Below, one piece after another: positions 37,891 through 45,596 of a DNA stretch of 64,000 bases. The first letter of the stretch is position 1, and the number at the start of each line of letters is the position of its first letter. The translations under genes were made by a program, and so were the position numbers. The DNA is from Zoogloea oleivorans (GTDB lineage Bacteria > Pseudomonadota > Gammaproteobacteria > Burkholderiales > Rhodocyclaceae), in the NCBI RefSeq assembly GCF_008107625.1, contig NZ_SDKK01000002.1, forward strand, positions 1 to 64,000. The letters are read 5' to 3'. A model generated the notes under the pieces. It did no database searches, was not told where the DNA came from, and was given only the letters and a program-made list of their open reading frames with translations.

Positions 37891-39216
37891 TTAACTTTCC
37901 TTGCTGCAGTCGCGGGGCTTGATGCCCTTTTCCTTGGCGTAGGCGGCGGCCGATTCCTCGATCATGCCGCGCACCAGCGGACGGTCGGAGTCGACCCAGT
38001 CGGTGATGACCTTCCACTGGTTGCCGTCCCACTGCTGGAACTTCACCTTGCCCGGGCCTTCGTGGTCGGCACAGGTGATCTTCAGCGGCGGCAGGAAGCC
38101 GGTGGCGCCGAGGGCCTTCAGGCGGGCATCGTCAAGGTTGAGGTTCTCGAAGCCCCAGCGCACCTGCTCGCCGGTCAGGGCCTTGCCCTTGCCGTATTTC
38201 TCCTGGGCCTTGCGGATGGCTTCGACGGTGATGATCCCGTGCACCACGCCGCGGTTGTAGTACACCGAGCCGACGCGGGTCTTGTCTTCCATGTTGCCCT
38301 TGTCCTTGCCATAGACGAACTTCTTCACGTCGGCGATCACCGGGTAGTTGGCACCGGCCACGTTGAAGCCGGCGGCCACGAAGCCCTTGGCCGCCGTGCC
38401 GGCCGGAATGGTGTCTTCCTCGGCACCGGACCACCACACGCCAACCATCTTTTCGCGCGGATAGCCGGTCTTGGCGGCGGCCTTGATGGCGGTCGGGTTC
38501 ATCACGCCCCAGCCCCACAGCACCACGTAATCGGGCTTGGCCTGGCGGATCTGCAGCCACTGGGACTGCTGCTCGTTGCCCGGATGGGCCACGGCGATCT
38601 TCATCACCTCAAAGCCGTGCTTGGCCGCCAGCTTGTCCATGATGGCGTGGGATTCCTTGCCATACGCGGAGTCGTGGTAGAGCAGGCCGATCTTCTTGCC
38701 CTTCAGCTTGTCCATGCCCCCTTCCTTCTGGCCCATGTAATTCACGATGGCCGAAGCCTGGGACCAGTAGGTGGTGATCATCGGGAAGACCCACGGAAAG
38801 ACCCGGCCGTCGGCGGCATCGGTGCGGCCGTAGCCGATGGTCACCATCGGGATCTTGTCCTGGGCAACCTTCTCGAGCACCGAGTAGGTGATGCCGGTGG
38901 ACACCGGCTGGAACACCGTGTTGCCGGTGGCGCCCTTCTTCTTCATGCGCTCGTAGCATTCGACGCCACGGGCGTTGTTGTATTCGGTTTCGCACTCTTC
39001 CCAGGTCAGCTTGACGCCGTTGATGCCGCCGTCACGCTCGTTGATCAGGGTCATGTAGTCGATCCAGCCTCCGAACAGGCCGGAGCCGCCCGCCGCATAG
39101 GGGCCGACGCGGTAGCTGGGCAGACCGATGAACTGCTCTTCGGCAGCGCTGGCCAGGGAGGTACCAAGCAGGCCGGCAAGCGCGGCGCCCAGCAGAACGG
39201 TTGTCTTCAGTTTCAT
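37891..39216 (-). CDS. Liv-type periplasmic substrate-binding protein
   Basis: A 441-residue type I periplasmic binding protein with a signal peptide (LLGAALAGLLGTSLASA). Family blocks include GGINGVKLTWEECETEYN, GNTVFQPVSTGITY, KGKKIGLLYHDSAYGKE and PDYVVLWGWGVMNPTAI, split here for length. It is larger than E. coli LivK (about 370 residues), as in homologues from aromatic-degrading Rhodocyclales. It would capture the solute for the LivHM-type permeases encoded next to it. Ligand unknown. Confidence 0.92.
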   Translation of the reverse strand: MKLKTTVLLGAALAGLLGTSLASAAEEQFIGLPSYRVGPYAAGGSGLFGGWIDYMTLINERDGGINGVKLTWEECETEYNNARGVECYERMKKKGATGNTVFQPVSTGITYSVLEKVAQDKIPMVTIGYGRTDAADGRVFPWVFPMITTYWSQASAIVNYMGQKEGGMDKLKGKKIGLLYHDSAYGKESHAIMDKLAAKHGFEVMKIAVAHPGNEQQSQWLQIRQAKPDYVVLWGWGVMNPTAIKAAAKTGYPREKMVGVWWSGAEEDTIPAGTAAKGFVAAGFNVAGANYPVIADVKKFVYGKDKGNMEDKTRVGSVYYNRGVVHGIITVEAIRKAQEKYGKGKALTGEQVRWGFENLNLDDARLKALGATGFLPPLKITCADHEGPGKVKFQQWDGNQWKVITDWVDSDRPLVRGMIEESAAAYAKEKGIKPRDCSKES

Positions 39217-39262
39217 GTGTTTGTCTCCTCTTATAGGTTTGGGTGCAACACAACGACAGCTA

Positions 39263-40330
39263 TCAGTGCGGGAACGGCCACAGGCGCAGCTTTTCCTTGG
39301 CGATCTGCCACAGTCGGGCCAGGCCGTGCGGCTCGACGATCAGGAAGAAGATGATCAGGCCGCCGAAGACGATGAGCTGGAAGTTGGACACGAAGCCCGC
39401 CCCCAGGGAATCGCCGAAGATCGCCGGCACCAGGTTGTCGAGAAAGATCGGCAGCAGCACGATGAAGGCCGCACCGAGGAAGGAACCCATGATCGAGCCC
39501 ACCCCGCCGATGATGATCATGAACAGGATCTTGAAGGACAGATCGAGGTTGAAGCCTTCCGGCTCGACGGTACCGATGTAGGTGTAGGCGTACAGCGCGC
39601 CGGCCACGCCGCAGTAGAAGGAACTCACCGCAAAGGCCAGCAGCTTGGTGCGCATCAGGCGAAAGCCGATCACCTGGGCCGCCACGTCCATGTCACGCAC
39701 CGCCATCCAGGCCCGCCCGGTGGAGGAGCGCACCATGTTCTTGGCCAGCAGGGCCATGAAGGCAACGATCAGGAAGGTCAGCACGTACTTGGCTTCCGGC
39801 GTGGCGAAGGTGTAGCCGAGGATCGTCACGTCCTGCGCCGTCACCACACCCGACGACGAGTTGTTGGAGAACCACGGAAACTTGACCAGCGCCCACACGA
39901 TGAAGAACTGCGCCGCCAGCGTCGCCACCGCCAGGTAGAAGCCCTTGATGCGCAAACTCGGCAGCCCGAACAGGATGCCCACCAGCGCCGCCGTCAGCCC
40001 GGCCAGCACCAGCGCCACCAGAAACGGCATGCCCTCGATGCGCAGGATGAAGTTGTAGGCGGCAAAGGCTCCCACCGCCATGAAGGCCGCCGACCCCAGC
40101 GACAACTGCCCGGCGTAGCCGGTGAGAATGTTGAGACCGATGGCGGCCAGCGAAAAAATCAGCACCGGAATCAGGATGGCCTTCAGCCAGTACTCGTTGG
40201 CCAGCAGCGGCACGGCCGCGCCGAACACCAGCATCAGCAGCCAGAAGCCGATCTTGTCCTGACGGATGGGGAAGATCTGGGAATCTTCGGCGTAAGTGGC
40301 CTTGAACTGGCCGGCTTCACGGTAAAGCAT
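39263..40330 (-). CDS. Liv-type ABC permease (LivM-like)
   Basis: A 355-residue inner membrane permease with about nine to ten hydrophobic segments. The family hallmark LNILTGYAGQLSLGSAAFMAVGAFAAY and the EAA-like loop (SSFYCGVAGALYAYTYIG) are present. It pairs with the LivH-like protein to form the channel of the importer. The order ligase, LivG, LivH, LivM, binding protein, LivF, PaaK-like is all on the minus strand. Confidence 0.93.
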   Translation of the reverse strand: MLYREAGQFKATYAEDSQIFPIRQDKIGFWLLMLVFGAAVPLLANEYWLKAILIPVLIFSLAAIGLNILTGYAGQLSLGSAAFMAVGAFAAYNFILRIEGMPFLVALVLAGLTAALVGILFGLPSLRIKGFYLAVATLAAQFFIVWALVKFPWFSNNSSSGVVTAQDVTILGYTFATPEAKYVLTFLIVAFMALLAKNMVRSSTGRAWMAVRDMDVAAQVIGFRLMRTKLLAFAVSSFYCGVAGALYAYTYIGTVEPEGFNLDLSFKILFMIIIGGVGSIMGSFLGAAFIVLLPIFLDNLVPAIFGDSLGAGFVSNFQLIVFGGLIIFFLIVEPHGLARLWQIAKEKLRLWPFPH

Positions 40331-40360
40331 GGGTTTTGCTCCTTCGTCGCGGTTTAGGGC

Positions 40361-41287
40361 TTACACGCGATCAATGTGTTTTTCGCCGAACAGACCTTCG
40401 GGGCGGACCAGCAGGAAAGCCAGCGCCAGCATGTAGGGGAACCAGCCTTCGATACCGCCGCCGACAAACGGGCCGACATACACCTCGGCCAGCTTCTCGG
40501 ATGCGCCGATGATCAGCCCGCCGACAATGGCGCCCGGCACCGACGTAAAACCGCCGAGAATCAGCACCGGCAAGGCCTTGAGGGCGGTAAAGGTAAGGGC
40601 AAACTGCACGCCGTTGCGGGCGCCCCAGATCATCCCGGCCACCAGCGCCACAAAACCCGCCACCGCCCACACCACACGCCAGATGGTCTGCAGCGGAATG
40701 CCGATGGACAGCGCCGCCTGGTGATCGTCGGCCACCGCACGCAGGGCCCGGCCGACCTTGGTGTATTGGAACAACAGGGCCAGCAAGCCCACCAGCGACG
40801 CCGCCACCCCGGCCGCAAACAGGTCGAACTTGGAAACCCCGATCTCGTAGTTGTCCATCAGCCAGGCAATCGGCTCATCGACAATGCCCAGGTCCAGCCC
40901 GCGCACGTTGGCGCCCCAGGCCATCTGGGCCAGGCCCTCGATGACGTAGGTCAGGCCGATGGTGGCCATGAACAGCGTGATGTGTGGCTGGTTCACCAGT
41001 GGCCTGAGCACGATGCGTTCGGTGGCAATGCCCAGCACGATCATCGATATGAAGGCCAGCAGGAAGGACAGCCAGAACACCATGCTGCTGTCGGCATCCA
41101 TGCCCAGGTGCTTGGCCAGCATCTCCTTGAAGCCGACAAAGGTCAGCGCGGCAAAGAAAACCATCGCCCCCTGGGCAAAGTTGAAGACGCCCGAAGCCTT
41201 GTAGATCAGCACAAAACCGAGGGCCACCAGCGCGTACATCACGCCCGACAGCAAACCGCCGATCAGCACTTCGATAAAAAACTGCAT
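40361..41287 (-). CDS. Liv-type ABC permease (LivH-like)
   Basis: A 308-residue permease with about eight hydrophobic segments. Typical LivH features are LLSGVMYALVALGFVLIYKASGVFNFAQGAM near the start (two adjoining blocks) and VVWAVAGFVALVAGMIWG later. It lies 30 bases before the LivM-like gene in the same direction. A REP pair separates it from the LivG-like gene upstream, which could reduce or modulate transcription across the cluster. Confidence 0.93.
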   Translation of the reverse strand: MQFFIEVLIGGLLSGVMYALVALGFVLIYKASGVFNFAQGAMVFFAALTFVGFKEMLAKHLGMDADSSMVFWLSFLLAFISMIVLGIATERIVLRPLVNQPHITLFMATIGLTYVIEGLAQMAWGANVRGLDLGIVDEPIAWLMDNYEIGVSKFDLFAAGVAASLVGLLALLFQYTKVGRALRAVADDHQAALSIGIPLQTIWRVVWAVAGFVALVAGMIWGARNGVQFALTFTALKALPVLILGGFTSVPGAIVGGLIIGASEKLAEVYVGPFVGGGIEGWFPYMLALAFLLVRPEGLFGEKHIDRV

Positions 41288-41311
41288 GTCTCTCTCCTCT
41301 TTACCCTGTAA

Positions 41312-41373
41312 GTCGGACTGAAGTCCGACCTACAAAAACCGGCGCCCTCCTGTGGGTCGGACTTCAGTCCGAC
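41312..41373. repeat. Inverted pair of REP-like repeats inside the Liv-type cluster
   Basis: Copies at 41312-41334 and 41351-41373 face each other with 16 bases between them, in the 98-base gap between the LivG-like and LivH-like genes. Both keep the perfect core GTCGGACT-N2-AGTCCGAC and the TGTGGG or TGTAGG flank. Being inside a same-direction cluster, they would form a long stem in the polycistronic message. Confidence 0.9.
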
Positions 41374-41385
41374 TCTGCCGCCCAA

Positions 41386-42168
41386 TCAGTGCGACGTTCC
41401 CAGGTAGGCCTTGATCACTTCGGGGTTGTTCTTCACGTCTTCCGGCACGCCGTCGCCGATCTTCTTGCCGTAATCCAGCACCACCACCCGGTCCGAGATG
41501 TCCATCACCACGCCCATGTCGTGCTCGATCAGCACGATGGTGGTGCCGTAGTGGTCATTCACGTCGAGGACGAAGCGACACATGTCCTGCTTCTCCTCCA
41601 CGTTCATGCCGGCCATCGGCTCGTCGAGCAGCAAAATGTGCGGCTCGGCGGCCAGCGCCCGGGCCAGCTCGACGCGCTTTTGCAGGCCGTAGGGCAGGCG
41701 CCCCACCGGGGTCTTGCGGATGTCCTGGATCTCGAGGAACTCGATGACCTCTTCCACCTTGATGCGGTGCGCGATCTCCTCTTTTTGCGCGGCGCCCCAG
41801 TACAGGGCGTGCTGCAGGAAGTTGCACTTCATCTTGAGGTTGCGCCCGGTCATGATGTTGTCGAGCACGGTCATGCCCTTGAACAGCGCAATGTTCTGGA
41901 AGGTACGGGCAATGCCCTGTTCCGCCGCCTCGTGCGGTTCCATCTTCGGGCGCAGCGCGCCCTTGAAGAAGATCTGCCCTTCCTGCGGGTGATAGACCCC
42001 GTTGATCACGTTGAGCATCGAGCTCTTGCCGGCGCCGTTGGGGCCGATGATCGAGCGGATCTCGTGTTCCTTGACGTTGAAGCTGATGTCGGTGAGCGCC
42101 TTCACGCCGCCGAAACGCAGGGAGATGTTCTGGAGGTCGACGATCACGTCGCCAATCTGTCTGGCCAT
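41386..42168 (-). CDS. Liv-type ABC transporter ATPase (LivG-like)
   Basis: A 260-residue ABC ATPase with Walker A GPNGAGKSS, signature region LPYGLQKRVELARAL (LSGGQ replaced by LPYGLQ, as in LivG) and Walker B ILLLDEPMAGMN, then LIEHDMGVVMDISDRV. It follows the acyl-CoA ligase gene by 12 bases, with which it must be co-transcribed. Confidence 0.93.
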   Translation of the reverse strand: MARQIGDVIVDLQNISLRFGGVKALTDISFNVKEHEIRSIIGPNGAGKSSMLNVINGVYHPQEGQIFFKGALRPKMEPHEAAEQGIARTFQNIALFKGMTVLDNIMTGRNLKMKCNFLQHALYWGAAQKEEIAHRIKVEEVIEFLEIQDIRKTPVGRLPYGLQKRVELARALAAEPHILLLDEPMAGMNVEEKQDMCRFVLDVNDHYGTTIVLIEHDMGVVMDISDRVVVLDYGKKIGDGVPEDVKNNPEVIKAYLGTSH

Positions 42169-42180
42169 GGGTCGTTCTCC

Positions 42181-44154
42181 TCAGGCGGCCTTCCGCGGCA
42201 GCGGCGGAAAGGTTTTGGCGTCTTCGATGCGCAGCTCGGCGCTGACCTTGTTGCTGCGGCCATCTTCGTAGCTCACCTGGGTTTCGATGAACTGGCTCTT
42301 CTTGCCGCTATACAGCGCGTCGATGAGCACCGAATAACGGTCGGCCACGAAGTTGCGGCGCACCTTGCGGGTACGGGTCAGCTCGCCATCGTCGGCATCG
42401 AGTTCCTTGTGCAGGATCAGGAAGCGCTTGATCTGCGATTCGCTCATGTTGGCGTCGCTGGCCAGGTCGGCATTCACCTTCTCGATGCACTCCTTGATCA
42501 GCTCATACACCTGCGGCTGGCAGGCCAGATCGGTGTAGCCGGCGTAGGCCATGCCCTTCCTCTCGGCCCAGTTGCCGACGGCTTCCAGGTCGATGTTCAC
42601 GAAGGCAGTCACAAAGTCGCGGCCGTTGCCAAAGCACACCACTTCCTTGATGTGCTGGAAGAACTTGAGCTTGTTCTCGATGTAGTTGGGGGCAAACATG
42701 CCGCCGCCGGTGAGTTTGCCCACGTCCTTGGCCCGGTCGATGATCTTCAGGTGGCCGTCTTCGTCGAAGAAGCCTGCATCGCCGGTCATGAAGTAGCCCT
42801 CGGCATTGATCGACTCGGCGGTGGCGTCCGGGCGCTTGTAGTACGACTTCAGCAGCATCGGCCCGCGCACCAGGATTTCCCCGTTGTCGGCCAGCTTCAC
42901 CTCCACGTTGGGCGCTGGCGTGCCGACCGAATCCAGCTTGATCTGGCCGTCCGGCTGCAGGCACACATAGGCGCAGGTTTCGGTCTGGCCGTAGAGCTGC
43001 TTGAGGTTGATGCCGATCGAACGATAGAAGCGGAACAGGTCCGGCCCGATGGCGGCGCCGGCGGTGTAGGCCACGCGCACCCGGCTGAGGCCGAGCACGT
43101 TCTTCAGCGGGCCGTAGATCAGCGCATTGCCCAGCGCGTACTGCAGGCGGTCGCCGGCGGAAACGTGCTTGCCGTCCAGCAGGTCGGCGCCGCAGCGCCT
43201 GGCCACATCCATGAAATGCTCGAACACCTTGCGCTTGATGCCGCTGGCGTCCTCCATGCGGATCATCACCTGCGTCAGCAGGTTCTCGAAAACCCGCGGC
43301 GGAGCAAAGTAATAGGTCGGGCCGATCTCGCGCAGATCGCCCATCACCGTCTCGCCGGACTCCGGGCAATTGATGGTGAAACCGGCCACCAGCGCCTGGG
43401 CATACGAGAACAGATGGTCGCCCACCCACGCCATCGGCAGGTAGGACAGGATGTCGTCCTGGTCGGTGAGCTTGTCGAAACTGCACCCGCCCTGGGCCGC
43501 GGCGATGAAGGCCGCATGGCTCTGGCAGACGCCCTTCGGCTTGCCGGTGGTGCCCGAGGTGTACAGCATCACCGACACATCGTCGGGGCTGCCCTTATCG
43601 ATCTCGTTGCCGAGGAAGTCCGGGTGATGCTGGTCGTGGATGCGGCCCATTTCCAGCACTTCATCCAGGCCGTGCAGGAAGGTCTGGTTGTAATGACGCA
43701 GGCCGCGCGGGTCGTCGTAGATGACGTGTTCAAGGAGGGGCAGGCCATCCTTGATCTCGAGCATCTTGTCCACCTGCTCCTGGTCTTCCACGCAGGCGAA
43801 GCGGATCTCCGCATCCTCCATCACGTAGGCCATCTCCTGCGCCACGGCGTCCTGGTACATCATCACCGGAATGCCGCCAAGGCACTGGCAGGCCGCCACC
43901 GACCAGTACAGGCGTGGCCGGTTGTCACCCACCACCGCCAGCCGGTCCCCGCGCCGGAAACCCAGCTCCGCCAGGCCACTGGCAATCGAGCGCACGCGCT
44001 CGGCCACTTCAGCCCAGGTGTAGGTTTGCCAGATCCCGTATTCCTTCTCGCGCATCGCTGGCCGGTTGGGCCGCTGCCGGGCATGGTTCATCAGCAGGCG
44101 CGGAAAGGTATCCAGGCTCCCAGTCTCGGCCGCTGTCGCTCGGGCATTGGACAT
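42181..44154 (-). CDS. AMP-dependent long-chain acyl-CoA synthetase family protein
   Basis: A 657-residue adenylate-forming ligase, long like FAA1/FadD-type synthetases. It has the intact P-loop YTSGTTGKPKG, the YGQTE A5 motif (LYGQTETCAYVC), the YFMTGDAGFFDEDGHL hinge and the C-terminal lysine region. It activates a carboxylic acid with ATP and CoA. It is the promoter-proximal gene of the Liv-type importer cluster, which suggests vectorial or immediate activation of the imported acid. Chain length or aromatic specificity cannot be read. Confidence 0.9.
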   Translation of the reverse strand: MSNARATAAETGSLDTFPRLLMNHARQRPNRPAMREKEYGIWQTYTWAEVAERVRSIASGLAELGFRRGDRLAVVGDNRPRLYWSVAACQCLGGIPVMMYQDAVAQEMAYVMEDAEIRFACVEDQEQVDKMLEIKDGLPLLEHVIYDDPRGLRHYNQTFLHGLDEVLEMGRIHDQHHPDFLGNEIDKGSPDDVSVMLYTSGTTGKPKGVCQSHAAFIAAAQGGCSFDKLTDQDDILSYLPMAWVGDHLFSYAQALVAGFTINCPESGETVMGDLREIGPTYYFAPPRVFENLLTQVMIRMEDASGIKRKVFEHFMDVARRCGADLLDGKHVSAGDRLQYALGNALIYGPLKNVLGLSRVRVAYTAGAAIGPDLFRFYRSIGINLKQLYGQTETCAYVCLQPDGQIKLDSVGTPAPNVEVKLADNGEILVRGPMLLKSYYKRPDATAESINAEGYFMTGDAGFFDEDGHLKIIDRAKDVGKLTGGGMFAPNYIENKLKFFQHIKEVVCFGNGRDFVTAFVNIDLEAVGNWAERKGMAYAGYTDLACQPQVYELIKECIEKVNADLASDANMSESQIKRFLILHKELDADDGELTRTRKVRRNFVADRYSVLIDALYSGKKSQFIETQVSYEDGRSNKVSAELRIEDAKTFPPLPRKAA

Positions 44155-44332
44155 ACCCCATCCTCCTCCGGTTTTGTCTCAGTCTCGTCCCCGCAGCTTC
44201 TTCCGGCAGCGCCCTGAAAGGACGGCAGCCAGCGGCTACGGATGGTCTTTTTGCTGAGCGACAGTCTTGCAAACCAAGTTTGCTCAACTGTTTTTCAAAT
44301 GTACGGAATTGTGAGGAGGGGGGGGGCTGAAA
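44155..44332. promoter_or_regulatory. Promoter region of the acyl-CoA ligase/Liv cluster with inverted repeat
   Basis: The gap before the ligase gene holds a perfect inverted repeat GCAAAC-CAA-GTTTGC (44269-44283), a plausible operator for a TetR- or GntR-type repressor, about 115 bases upstream of the ligase start. A run of nine G residues at 44318-44326 lies near the other end of the gap; it is outside both genes. Confidence 0.45.
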
Positions 44333-44767
44333 CTACTTCGCGTAACACTCCGAGAAGTGCGCGTCCTCATACTCCTTGCGCCGCTGTTCAGCCTGACTCT
44401 TGAATGCGGGCGTGTAATACCCATCGCGCTCGGCTGCGGCGTTTCTGGCCCCACGCTGATAGCCGGCGCACTTTGAATTGTGGGCAGCCTCGGCCGAGGC
44501 ACGCTGCGAGCGTTCAATCCTGCGCTCGATTTCCAACCGGTCACGCTGGGCATCTACTGCAGCTACCCCCCGGGAATCGGAAAGCGCCCGTTGCTGGGCA
44601 TCCAGCTGATCGCGGCGGCTTGGCTGATGTACCTTCAGATCGACGATCTTCGGCTTGTCTCCGCAGGGTATCTCCGAATAAGTGGTGACGCCGCCCGACG
44701 TGCACTTGAACACCTCTGCCCAAGCAGGCGACACCACCAAAGCCAAAGACAGAATCCACATGCGCAC
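44333..44767 (-). CDS. Small exported DUF4124-like protein
   Basis: A protein of about 144 residues with a signal peptide (MWILSLALVVSPAWA) and an N-terminal DUF4124-like block, EVFKCTSGGVTTYSEIPCG, including the paired cysteines. The rest is charged and helical (DAQRDRLEIERRIERSQRAS) and ends with ECYAK. GTG 44767 has GGGAGGG eight bases upstream and is preferred; ATG 44761 is the alternative, and a longer frame to 44941 overlaps the preceding gene. It is the last of three tightly packed small genes. Role unknown; DUF4124 proteins are envelope-associated. Confidence 0.75.
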   Translation of the reverse strand: MRMWILSLALVVSPAWAEVFKCTSGGVTTYSEIPCGDKPKIVDLKVHQPSRRDQLDAQQRALSDSRGVAAVDAQRDRLEIERRIERSQRASAEAAHNSKCAGYQRGARNAAAERDGYYTPAFKSQAEQRRKEYEDAHFSECYAK

Positions 44768-44768
44768 G

Positions 44769-45125
44769 TCAGCGCCCTCCCACGATGAAGATATTGATGA
44801 CCTTGTTGTCAGGCACCCCGGCCATGATCGATGTGATGAAAATACCGAATGTAATTGCGATGCTGCTGATGACAAGACCGCGCAGCAGCTTTTCCACCCA
44901 ATCGCCACGCCCTTTGCGGGCCCGGGCGGCTTCGGCGGCATTTACCCGCACAGAATCTGCAAGGGATTCACGATAGATCCGCTGCTCACCGATTTTACGT
45001 AAGGACTCACGCCTGGCTTTTACAGCGGGATCGAACTTTGCATAGATGATTCCGCAGCGAGGACATGTGCTGTCGAGGCCAACAGCGTTTGCTGAGCACC
45101 GATAGTGGCACTGGGGGCACTGCAC
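44769..45125 (-). CDS. Small zinc-ribbon membrane protein, hypothetical
   Basis: A 118-residue protein that starts with a zinc-ribbon (CPQCHYRCS then CPRCGIIY), continues with a charged helical linker and ends with one membrane segment (about 88-106, LVISSIAITFGIFITSIMAG). GGAAGG precedes its ATG, which lies three bases after the stop of the 58-residue gene upstream. The function is not recognised. The layout, cytoplasmic zinc-ribbon plus anchor, is common in small regulatory or assembly factors. Confidence 0.72.
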   Translation of the reverse strand: MQCPQCHYRCSANAVGLDSTCPRCGIIYAKFDPAVKARRESLRKIGEQRIYRESLADSVRVNAAEAARARKGRGDWVEKLLRGLVISSIAITFGIFITSIMAGVPDNKVINIFIVGGR

Positions 45126-45128
45126 CGT

Positions 45129-45305
45129 TCAGCCTTCCGCCACGAACTTGACGATGACCTTATCGATCGACAGCGTCATCTTCAAACCAGCAATCTCAAC
45201 TTGCACTCCACCATGGTTAGAGGCGGAATGCGACTGCGGCAACGCATCCCCAATCACGCTGGAAAGCGCGTCCATCATGGCTTTGGATAAATCGAGACTG
45301 TTCAT
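45129..45305 (-). CDS. 58-residue hypothetical protein
   Basis: A small frame starting at ATG 45305 with a strong GGAGG site four to five bases upstream; a 73-codon version to 45350 is less likely. The N-terminal half is helical (LSKAMMDALSSVIGDAL) and the C-terminal half looks like two beta strands (VQVEIAGLKMTLSIDKVIVKF). It heads a three-gene run with spacings of three and one bases. No family recognised. Confidence 0.6.
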   Translation of the reverse strand: MNSLDLSKAMMDALSSVIGDALPQSHSASNHGGVQVEIAGLKMTLSIDKVIVKFVAEG

Positions 45306-45596
45306 AGTGCCTCCGCATGATGAGGGTGCCATGCTATTCGGTTTATTCATTATGCGAAGTGAAGCACGTCACTTTACGAGTCCCCGTCGCTGCATGGCTG
45401 TGTCTTTATGCACGGAAACGCCCCCCAGCGCCTGCTCGATGAGGCGACGCCCTCGACAGCGGGGCCGCCGGCTCCAGCGCGGCAGGAAAGCGTCCCAAGA
45501 TCACGGCCGGCCGCGCGGAGGAAGCACGGTTTTCCCACCGGGAAAACAGCGATAATGGCGGCCAATTCGTTTTGAACGCTATTTCAGGATTCCCCC
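45306..45596. promoter_or_regulatory. Divergent control region with two inverted repeats upstream of the OsmC-YcaO gene
   Basis: This 291-base gap separates the three small minus-strand genes from the OsmC-YcaO gene. It holds AAGTGA-AGCACG-TCACTT (45357-45374) and a perfect 8-base inverted repeat GTTTTCCC-ACC-GGGAAAAC (45529-45547). The latter is followed by a GATAAT box (45551-45556), about 40 bases before the OsmC-YcaO start, so it could be an operator over that gene's promoter. No gene is apparent in the gap. Confidence 0.5.

Noticed and set aside
41389-44217. A 942-codon plus-strand frame opposite the LivG-like and ligase genes
   Set aside because: Antisense shadow of two well-supported genes; His/Val/Leu-rich composition and no domain.
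44318-44326. Run of nine G residues as a phase-variation tract
   Set aside because: It lies outside coding sequence, a few bases beyond the stop of the DUF4124-like gene, so slippage would not change a reading frame; it is also a likely spot for sequencing error.
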